From Mixophyes australis (lineage: Eukaryota > Chordata > Amphibia > Anura > Limnodynastidae), in contig JAVHZZ010000004.1 in NCBI GenBank assembly GCA_036250195.1, forward strand, positions 142,303,729 through 142,367,728: DNA of 64,000 nt. Direction: 5' to 3'. Numbering within the stretch: position 1 is the stretch's first letter; each line of letters opens with the position of its first letter. The position numbers and the translations under genes are program-made. The notes beneath the pieces were generated by a model. That model ran no database searches and was not told the DNA's origin. It was given only the letters and a program-made list of their open reading frames with translations. Shown here one piece after another: positions 27,901-39,900 of this stretch.

Positions 27901-30900
27901 AAGTGGTAGGCCGTATTCTCAATGATATTGCTTGTATCTAGTAAATGTGGTAGGCTGTATTCTCAGTGACATTACTTGTATCCAGTAAATGTGGTAAGCT
28001 GTATTCTCGGTGACATTACTTTTATCCAGTAAATGTGGTAGGCTGTATTCTCAGTGATTTTACTTGAATCCAGTAAATGTGGTAGGCTCTATTCTCAGTG
28101 ACATTAATTAAATCCACTAAATGTGGTAGGCTGTATTCTCAGTGATTTTACTTGAATCCAGTAAATGTGGTAGGCTGTATTCTCAGTGATTTTACTTGAA
28201 TCCAGTAAATGTGGTAGGCTGTATTCTCAGTGGTATTGCTTGTATCCAGTAAATGTGGTAGGCTGTATTCTCAGGGATATTACTTGTGTCCAGTAAATGT
28301 GGTAGGCTGTATTCTCAGTGATTTTACTTGAATCCAGTAAATGTGGTAGGCTGTATCCTCAGTGGTATTGCTTGTATCCAGTAAATGTGGTAGGCTGTAT
28401 TCTTAGTGACATTACTTGTATCCAGTAAATGTGGTAGGCTGTATTCTCAGTGACATTACTTTTTTCCAGTAAATGTGGTAAACTGTATTCTCAGTGACAT
28501 TACTTGTGTCCAGTAAATGGGGTAGGCTGTATTCTCAGTGGTATTGCTTGTATCCAGTAAATCTGGTAGACTGTATTCTCAGTGACATTACTTTTTTCCA
28601 GTAAATGTGGTAAACTGTATTCTCAGTGACATTACTTGAATGCAGTAAATGTGGTAGGCTGTATTCTCAGTGACATTACTTGTATCCACTAAATGTGGTA
28701 AGCTGTATTCTCAGTGATATTGCTTGTATCCAGTAAATGTGGTAAGCTGTATTCTCAGTGACATTACTTAAATCCAGTAAAAGTGGTAGGCTGTATTCTC
28801 AGTGACATTACTTGTGTCCAGTAAATGTGGTAGGCTGTATTCTCAGTGAGATTGCTTGTATCCAGTAAATGTGGTAGGCTGTATTCTCAGTGAGATTGCT
28901 TGTATCCAGTAAATGTGGTAGGCTGCATTCTCAGTGAGATTACTTGTGTCCAGTAAATGTGGTAGGCTGTATTCTCAGTGAGATTGCTTGTATCCAGTAA
29001 ATGTGGTAGGCTGTATTCTCAGTGAGATTGCTTGTATCCAGTAAATGTGGTAGGCTGCATTCTCAGTGAGATTACTTGTATCCAGTAAATGTGGTAGGCT
29101 GCATTCTCAGTGACATTGCTTATATCCAGTAAATGTGGTAGGCTGTATTCTCAGTGACATTGCTTATATCCAGTAAATGTGGTAGGCAGCATTCTCAGTG
29201 ATATTACTTGTGCTGAGTAAATATGTTAGGCTGCATCGATTAATGGTAAACAACGGAACTGGTTCTTAATGAATTGATATGCTGCACACTTATGACTAAT
29301 GTGTGTGTATTTATATATATATTTTTCTACTGCTGTTCATGACAAGGATTTTCTTGTCATACAGTTTTGAAAATCTAATATTTCTAGTAAGGCTGTAGTA
29401 AAAACCTTCAGTATAAACCTTCAGTATACTGTTATGTATTTGCATTCCGTTCCAGAGAAATCAGTTTTAAAACTGTACCCTTCCTACTCTTTAGGCATAA
29501 TCTAAATTAGTTGTTTGAGTGTCATTATTCACAGCTAACTGATGGAGGCACAACTTTACATATAGTGAGAATATCACCTGTAAAAATAAAGGTGAGAGAG
29601 AAATTGTCTACAATTTATAACTGCACCCTAGGTCTGAAATCTAAAATAATAAACACATATGTAAAAATTAACCACTATATTTAGCAGTATAAGCGGGAAT
29701 TCAATTGGCCGCGTTACTGTAAAAAGTAACGCGGCCTGCACATTATTACTGTTATTACAGTAATAGTGCGCGTAATTATCGTTATTACAGTAGTTTTAAT
29801 GCCGGCTTTTTGCTCGCAGCTCCGAAAGCCGGGTTAATATTACCATGATAACGGTAATATCTATTTAGCCCGGCGGTACTTCGTGGGGGGGGGGGGGGAT
29901 TTTATTCCCCCCTAAATGTCACATTGCAGTCATGCATATGTGCAACAACTGAATCAATTTTGTTACAATTCTGCAACATTTTATACTGAAGTGCCCTTTG
30001 TACCTATAAGAGCAGTGTTGTAAAATTGGAGTTTATTTATTGCTATTTGTATCCTACAATGACATTGAGCTTATAATTATCAACAATTTTGACAGTGACA
30101 ATATACTCCTGAGCTTTTCACATTTTTTTTTATGGTTTTATATTTCGCTTTTTAGCATTTTACATGAAAACTAATAAAAGTTAATTTTTACATGTGTGTG
30201 TTTATTATTTTAGATTTCAGACCTAGGGCGCAGTTTTAAGTTGTAAACAATTCCTCTCTCACCTTTATTGTTATAGGTGATATTCTCATACTATGTAAAG
30301 GTGTGCTTCCACCAGTAGGTATTTATTTTCTCTTCTCTTTTCTATACATTGAATCATGTACTAATGGGAGAGCACCCTTACTAGATAACTGACACTACAT
30401 GTAGTTATTATGTTTAGAAATTGATTATGAATAAATAGAATTTCTTCAATTGATATCCAGTTGATGTATTTATATCTTATTTATTTATTGGTATTAGTCT
30501 TAATTACGATGCTGAGAAACCCGGGACCGCATACCACAACATAATCACATCAATAGTGTGTTACCTGATGCACTCTTGACACCGACTGCTTACAATACAC
30601 CCTTCAAAAGATTCCGATGAATGAAGATGCTGGCCGGGTAGAATGACGTCACTTTCATTGGTGACTGTATTTGTGTTGCTGTTAAGGTGTTCATTTAAGG
30701 TGTGCTTTACAAAGGCTTGTACATTGTAGAGCCGGAGCCTCCTTAAATGAACACCTTAAGAGCAACATTAGTACAGTCGCCCATCAGAGTTTCGTCAGTC
30801 TACGCGGCCAGCATCTTCATCGGAATCCTTTGAAGGGTGTATTTTAAGCAGTAAGTGTCAAAAGTGCGTCAGGGAACACACTATTGGTGTGATTATGTCA

Positions 30901-33900
30901 GGGTATGCAGTGTCTGGGTTATCTGCATCGTATTAAGGTACCCAACACATTTATATACATTTTGGAATTCTATTCGTGTGGAGGGCTATTCAATATTGTT
31001 GATTGTTCACTGCAAGTCAGCGACCATTGTTGAAAGCCAGCAAATATGGGTATTATTGCGTAAAGCTGCTTAGTAGGGAGCAGTTAATGTTCACACTCTT
31101 ATTAATAAGAAGATGGCTGACATCATGCAGACATATAAAAAAGTCAATTTAGAAGAAACCGTATGGCTGCAACACACAATACATATTTATTTACACATTT
31201 ACTTTTCTTCAGAAGGCCGCAGAAAAATTAGTAGCAATCATCTCATTAACCATTTTTTTTCTTCTTTTTTTAAATTGTGTGGTTCCTTTTAAAAATTTCC
31301 CACACACAGCAACATATTACAGATGGGGGGATTAGAAGAAACCACTATAATATTGCAATTACTTCTCTATGATTTTATGTAAATTATGCCTAAAATACTT
31401 TGTATTTTGTTGTGCATATTTGGAAGTAATACAATTCAGCTTTTGTTATGTAATTAAAAGTGTGCAGCTTTGTTTCATAAAAAATTTGATAATGTTTAAT
31501 TTCACACACATTAAAGTGAGTATCTTTTTGATGGTTTTTCTACTGCCAAATACATAGATCTCCATAACATAATGAATGTTCCCGGCTATGGCCCAGAGAT
31601 GTGCAACTCTACAGATACCACGCTGTTCATTTTCCTGCCAGGTTACACACTGTTGACTGTTGTTGACTGGTGCATAAATGTTCTGTGTGCGCTCCTTCCT
31701 GCTCAGAGGGGAAGGAATGCAATCATCACATTCATGCACAATCTGACAACAATCGGGACAAGGGAAGCATATACGCTTAGAACATACATAAGAAGACGCA
31801 CAAACGTAAAAAGAAAGGATTTATATTCTTAGTTGAGCTGGGCATCTCAAGATGTGCCCAGCTAAAAAACAGCAACGTTTACACAATGTGTATGTCATAT
31901 GTAACAAGTGTGTATGCTTAAACCTCACAACAGCATAAAGATGCTGCTGACAGTGTAATAAATGCTAACATCTCATTGTAGCCAATATTATAATGTAATG
32001 TCATTTACACAATAGAAAATAGTAACAGTTAATAATTAATATGAAAGTTGCCTTTTCCATATCGAGTTTAATTAAATACAAATACATCAATGTCTTTTGT
32101 TTACCCATTTTTAAACATCATACGGGTATTTTCGTTACTGCAGTAAGTAGTCCAAAGGGAAATTTGTTAGTGTCTACTTCATACGATATGGCTGGGAGGC
32201 TAATGGATTAAGTACCATCAATTGAAAGGATGAAGATACCATCAGCCAATCAGAAGCGGCCAGATAGTGGTGCTGATAGTCATCATCATCATTGCATATT
32301 TTTGTACTTTCCTTCCAACACCCACATGAGATATGACAGCTAAAGGGCATAATTATGTCTAATTGAATCACATTTACATGAATATGCCTTTACTGTTATC
32401 TGCCTATGCTTGCCCGCCCTGATTTCCCCTCTCCAGGCATAAGGAGATGCATGTAAACAATAGGTGAAGTCTACATATGGAAGTTGGCATACTGTATTGT
32501 GGTGTGCATGCACAGTGCAAAATGCATATCTTATGCAAAAGAAAAAGCAGACATCCATCTCTGAGTGAGACCCCCAGAGCATGTAGAAACCAGCATGGTT
32601 GGAAGAAGCTGGTTAGAAAGTGGATTGTTTCTTTAAGACTGTCCCTGTCTTTACAGTTTACTTATGGGGTTTAATAGTTTATAAAGTTTTTCTGTCCAGT
32701 CTGGAGACAATCCTTCCATTTGCATTGTACAATAAAGCAAGCACTAGTTAGTGGGTGGAATGTCTGGACCTGGCAACCACAAGATATTTGCACAGAAGAG
32801 CTCCCAGCTGGATAACAACAGCAGTGGAAATTTCTTCTATAAATGATGGATGCGCAGTGCACAGCCAAAAATTTGTTAGGTTTTTAATTTGGCAGCAGAT
32901 TGCTAAAGAATAAACTGATAGGGAACAAGCAATCAATTTTCCCGCAGTTGTCTGAAGACTAGGATTAAAGCCATAAAGTAGGCAGTGTGTGGTAGTCACT
33001 AGAGAAGACGCCTGGTCATACAACAGTGTGATTCAGACAGCAGTGGGGTCACTCAGGACAGGATTACCAGGCTGTTTAATCTTCTGAACTTCTTCTGAGC
33101 ACATTGAAGCTAAAAAGCTGTCAGAAGTAATCTAAGTGTTGCAGAGCCATAGAATACGTTAGTGATCAAAATCAAATGGACTCTATAGTGATGGTTTATA
33201 TACAGAGTGACTGCTTTGTTTGTTGTCACATCTCACTTCTCACAACTGCAGTGTATTCTAAATTGATAATGCTCTTTGATTAAGTAAAAAAAAGTAAAAA
33301 GAAATACTTACATAATTGGATACCTGTAGTCTGAGACAAGTTTTGCACTAGGGTTATAGTAATTTCACGTGGTGCTGTAACCTTACCGTGTGGATTGTGA
33401 GTAAAAACCTTTCCCCACTGTCTCCTCCTTACACATTCAGACCCTTTTCTTTATGCTGCAACTATTTTAAATACAGTCACTTCTGCGCTTTTATCCAGGC
33501 TCTCAAGGCCATCTTCAGGCTCTGATTTGACATATTTTACTGCTATTGGTAAGGGCTATTGTAGTTAGCTGGGGGGAGGCATTACAAGGAAAGGCAGAGA
33601 AACCGAACAAGTGAAAAGATTAATGATTTTTATTTTTTTTAAATTTAGTATTTTTATTATTATCTTTATTATTATTATATTTTGTTTGCAGTGTGTCAAC
33701 ATATTCTTCAGTTCTGTGCAGTCAGAAAATGTTAGTCTCCTGCCCCAGTGGAGTTTCCCTATTACAGGCAATAATACGAAGCACACAACAGGACTAATGA
33801 ACCTGCTAATGTGTACTTGGAATGTGGGAGAAGTATAGAAATGGAAGTTACTTAATCAATTTATAGATTAACATATACAATCCACACAGATAGCACCCCA

Positions 33901-36900
33901 GGGCCCAGAACATCAAGGTGGACATGCTAAACTCTGTACTATAAGCTTTCGGAAGGACCAGCATTGTATGGGCAACCTTAGTCTCTAAGAGGATCTGTGT
34001 GGCCCTTTCTAGTTAGACTTCCAGTTTGTTGGTTGTGTTGGTGTTAACACCTGGGAAAAGCGCAGCTTCCCATCTGTGGGACCTTTACACTCCAGTGCAC
34101 ACTGCTTTACACATTACATAAATGTGGGTAATAAATTGATTTCGCTGTGTAAGTCACAATGTTTTATTACCTGTGATTTCTATGAAACAAAGCTGTCGAT
34201 ATAGCCACACTCAAAACTGTCTTTCTTGTCCCATGCTCTGTCCATGGTACTGATATGAGTGATAACACTTTCAAGGCCACTGAACTCACAATTTATGACA
34301 TAAAATGCTATTGCAGAGTTACAGTTTACTAAAATACTCAACTCATTGTAGTATGCCTCAAGCCCCTTAAGTCTATCATAATACAAAGTAGCCCCAATCA
34401 ACTGTACTGTGCTGCACTCCATTAGACCTAATAGGGGAAGGTCTGTATCCTAGTTATTAGCCCCAGATTCTGAAGATGCTGTTGGCAAATATTTTATAGC
34501 CAGAAGCAAGCATTATTCAGGCTTTAAAAAAAAATAACACACACCATTTTAATCAAATTAGTAAATTTTAAAAATTATATAGATATATGCAGGGCCATCT
34601 TTTCCATTGGGCACGATGGGCAGCTTCCCGGGGGCCCCATAGGCACGGCTCTTAATGAGAATAAATAATCCTGCAAAAGTGAAAAACCTGCAAAAAAAAC
34701 CTTCAAGGGTCACTGAGCAAGTACATCTATCTATCTCTATCTCTATATATCTATATCTATATCTGTATCTGTATCTGTATACATCTATATCTATATCTAT
34801 ATCTGTATCTGTATACATCTATATATCTATATCTAGGGGCCCCGGTGCACTGCTTTGCCCGGGGGCCCATAATGTTGTTAAGATGGCCCTGGATATATAG
34901 ATCACACACGTGATGTTACCTAACGCATCCTTGCATTAAACAATAGCATGCATTGTGTATTACATGGTACACTTCTTGCAATTTGTTGAACCTATATATA
35001 CATCCTGCTAGGTTGATCTGCGGCCTAACAGGATGTATATATTATGTGTTTTCATAATGACAGCTGCACTGTACCCCTTTATAGCTGCTTGTCCTGAAAC
35101 CAATCTAATGGTTAGTGACAATTACTGGTTAAAGCTATATACTCAGGGTCTATTTGATATGTTACTGGGCTCCTGGTCACCAAGGCACAACTTATAATAT
35201 ATATAATTATATATTATTATATAATATTGCAATTACTTCTCTATGATTTTATGTAAATTATGCCTAAAATACTTTGTATTTTGTTGTGCATATTTGGAAG
35301 TAATACAATTCAGCTTTTGTTCTCTGTTTTATATATGCTCACAGTGTGGATCAAATCCCTCAATTAAAAAAGGAAAAAAAAAGAAAAATGGGAAAAAATT
35401 AAAACTTGTCACCAATTCTCTTCCAAAACTGAAGTTGTGCAAAGTTGTAACTTCTGAAATGGGTGCACATATTTATAATATGGAAGATAAGCTATTTTTT
35501 CCACATGTTATATATATAATATTTACCAGACTCATCATCACATAATAAATCAATGTTTTCACCCTATTATCTCTTTTCTACAAAATGTACAAATGTATAT
35601 AATACACTTACGTGTTTAGTGAATGTCTTGTGCTTATACACTCTGTAAATAATGATTAAAGCCACTAGCATAAGTTCATTTGTCTAAGAAATGTAGGGAG
35701 AACATTTGAGGAGAGGAGTTACAAATGATGCATTTCATTGCATGCAGACTGGTAGATAATTTATTTTATTGGAGACTAAACACTTGTAGTGCACACTGCT
35801 CTGGTTTCCATCACCGCCGAGAGATCTATTTTATCTTGTGTTTTCTGTTTACATGTTTATACTCTTGTATATTTGTAATAATGGGGCATGCCAAGTAGAG
35901 GAACATAGAAGTAATGGCTTTAAATACTTGTAGAAGGAATGAATCCTCTAACATTATAGTTGAAATGATTATAGTCCTTATTTTTTTTATGGTTTCTCAC
36001 TGTTTTGTCTATCATTACGTTCCTGTGCAGCTGATGAATTATGATGCATTATACAGTGGTTTAGTAGATGGTGGTAAATAGTGGTTAATTTCACCTGATA
36101 AGGAACGGCAGTGCTGCTTCACATCTTCTGCTGGCAAGTTACATGGGCAGAACAACTAAGACAGCACTCATTACTCAGCAGTAAAAGGATGGTGACTTGT
36201 TTGTATCAACATCCAAACAACTTCATATAATAGGTATTGATTTCTCAGCGAACTGGCAGTGATGTGATCTTCCTGAGAAGGATGCTCCCACCCTCCCTCA
36301 TCATTAGTACAGCTTCCAGAAATACAGCCAATAAGTATAGAAGAGGTTATGACTGCCACATTTATAACAATAATCGTAAATAAAACTTTGTAAATAATAT
36401 GTTTGTTTCAAGAAAGCAGGAAGACAGAATACCATTAACACATTTTAGAACAAATGTGTCAGTTTGGAAAGAAAACATGTGCCGCCTCTAGATAGGTCTT
36501 ACAGACCTTTCATCTGCCAATCAGTCCCTGATATTGTGTGATTTCACTTCTCCTGCTACATCACAGAGACCTTGAATAGGTCATTCACTTTATGTATCAG
36601 TTCCCAATCTTCCTAGTATTGCTGCTTCTACTAATATTCATTTTTGTGTTTATACATTGTTTATAAAATAAAAAAACAACGCGATTCAACCACTGATATT
36701 TTATGCAGGCACTATACTTACTGTCTGATAGTATGTCAAAGCTTCATATAGGGCTGGTCAAGTACTTACAGCCAAGTAGCCATGACACTTACCTTTTGGG
36801 GCAATTATTATAGCTTTCTATTAATGCACAGCCTCCATGGTTCTCTAAAAACTGTTACTGGGTCCTCGACTTGACTGACAGACTTTCTGTTATTGTCCTC

Positions 36901-39900
36901 CCATGGTATAGCTGTTAGATCAGTTAGTTTGAATCATTAATGTGAATGAGGGATTCTGTTCTTAAAGCTGCACTACCACCTCGGAAAATATTTTCTTAAT
37001 GTGCTCCTTCCACTAGCCAGAGTCCAGGAAAGATGGCTGCAGATTTTCTGTCAGTTTTGTGATCTAGAACTGTTAAAATCAATAAAGATCATTATGTCTG
37101 AATGGCGGTGAAGAGGGTGTATGCAGGAAAACCAATTAAAAGTTGCAATATATTCATCGTGGCTTGTGGTTGGTCCACCCGATCACCAACCCACACCTAT
37201 TTTCAACCAGGCCTATGTGACCAGAGCACCTTCTTAGCACAACTTTAAACGGTAAAATTAAACAGTTTGTTTTTTTAAGTAACAAGCCATTTAGCATTTA
37301 TGAAATTATTTCAAATAGTAAAATGATTAATTCGACATTGTTATTTATGACCATTAAGCTAATTATATCAGGCCCATGTTACAGTCTGCTTCAGTATACT
37401 TCCACCTCTGTCTTTTTAAGAATATATGCATTAAATATAAACTAAATGTTTACAATGTAAACTAAATGTCTACAATAAAGAATATATTAAAATCGTTGAC
37501 CTTGAAGGGGATCACGATACAGAATCTCCATTTGCTTTTATTGAGGTACTACTGATAGACTGAATAGTTTCACAAAAGCATCAGTGCTCAAAATGTTTTT
37601 TATCCTAGGTAAAGACTGAATGTTGACAGGCTTAAAAGCAAAATAGCAAGGATTTTACCTTCAGGGAAGCTAATCTGTAGTCTAATTCACATTACTGCAA
37701 GTAATGCAAAAGCAGCATTTATTAACTTAGTAAATGTGTAACATTTGTAATGAACAACAAATAAACTTGCAATGCACAGGGTCAACAAAAAGCATGTATC
37801 GGCAAGTGTCTTTGACCCAGTGTGATAGTAAATAAAAGATTTCTGGTGAATTATATCATTGTATAGAACATGTTTTTCAAGGAAGTTTTCACCAACGGAG
37901 GCACAGAAGCAAAGAACATCCTAGGGATTACAGGGCACAATCTTTGGCAGCGTCTCAATGAGTAATAGGATTGAGAAGCCTTGATGTCATTCCAAGGTTT
38001 ACTCCGGAAAACTTCCCAAACCACTGAAGATATTTTCTGTAAGCAGGTTAAACCTTCAGTGAAGAAATAGGTTTTGGCATCAGGACTGTGTTCTAAGAAG
38101 CTCTATGCACTGTTCATTGTTTACAGAAGTACAAAAAAGGAAATCCAAAACCTTTGTGGTTTACTTATTTAATACTCCTTCTATAAAGGTGAACACTGGC
38201 CTGACAGAAGAAGGTAGGTAGAATTGGAATGGCTGGTGAGCAGATCACAGTATAAAGGAGAACAGAGTAGGAAGTATTAGTTAATGTCACGCCTGGGATA
38301 GCCTGCTGCAGGAAGATTTACTCTTGTTTCACTTTATATTGTTTCTTGCTTTACATATAGGTTATTTTAGTACATGATCAGCCGCTAAATAAGATGTATC
38401 GTTACAGAGATGATTTACTAACATGGCGCTAACATCTCATGAGAGCCATCCAGCGATCCAGTTATAGGTCTATGAGAAAAGAACCCAGGTGATAAGTCCT
38501 CTCATTACAGGTGAAAGAAAAGCCTGTGGAGACAAACTAAAAGTTATCTGGTTCTTTAATCCTCAACCCATAAAAGCCAAAATCCATCCTTTATCTTTCT
38601 TAAAATGCATGGCCAGCGTCTGTTTTGCCAACTAGGATTGATGTAGCTCTCCATTTGCGTTATGGTTTTCAGAACACTTCTTTTTACATTTACTGTGGGT
38701 GACCACATTGGTGAATCCGTGAGCAAACATATATCAAGCATTTTTGTGGAAAAAAAATCTCAAGTGGATAGTCTTGCTCTCACTGTAACTCACTGAGATG
38801 TAAAATGAGCAGTAATAGACTCGTAGTCAATCAGGTTATGGGAAAGCACCACAACAGAAGATAAAAGTGCTGATACTGGGGAAGGCAGTGGTCTGCCTTC
38901 TCCTGTGATTATGTTAATGAGGAGAGGGCTGCATGTGATATGTTAAGTGTCATGATATGAGCAGGGGCGTGGATATATGCAGGGAGCTACAGACTGAGAG
39001 TTAGATCGTGGCTCCCTCAACAGCACAGAGTATTGTTGTGTTGTGTTGTTCGAATGCACCACTGTATGAAAGAAAGCTCATATATTCAACTTGTTTTTGG
39101 TAGTGATCCTCCCTCGTCCTTTTAATTAACATATAATTGTATCCTGTTGCAACACTACATTTTCCCTACTGCTATCTCTAGAACAGTTAACATAATTGTC
39201 CTTCATTATCTTATTATGTGTCCATTGTAAAAAATTATATTCATAAAAAGTTTGTGTGTGCCGGATGCTACATAGCTAGCATTAAAGAGAATGCAATTCC
39301 ACTTTGGTTATAGAACAAACACAGGGTGAAGTCTAGTGATATCACAGCAACTGAAATGATCGTAGTTTAAGCTTGTTGACCTGCATCTGATCCCCATAGG
39401 ACACTGTCTTAACATATAGTAGGGGCTTAAGCTGTCTGAAGTGAGACTGTAATATTTTACTTTTTAACAGAGCTGCAGATTACTGTTTGGTTAACACTGA
39501 GCAAAAGGGAACATTTATGAAATCTGCTATATAGATAACTTGCTATGGGCAACACCACCTTTTTATACAGCTACCTTTAGAATCGTTTTCATAAATATCC
39601 CTCAATTTATTTTGCATTTATGGTCCATATCTGCAAATTAAAATGTTGGTGGTCAGCGTCTACCACAAACCTTTCAAGCAGCAGAATGCTACCATTGGAG
39701 ACCAGTATGGGGACCCTAGAATGAGTTTACTTATGTGAGCGTTCAAAAGTGATTTACTGATAAGAGGAAGATATTGCTCTATTACTAGACAAGCCAGTTT
39801 TTATGATCTATAAATTAAGTGAACATCCATGAATGAAAAGCACTACATTCCTCCTCCCAAAGTTTACATGCCAGCAGTGTGAGGGACTTCTGATCTCTTG

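Noticed and set aside
35243..35545. 100-codon frame with a Lys-rich tail
   Set aside because: Its first part is the 102-bp duplicated non-coding segment and the rest is an A-rich tract.
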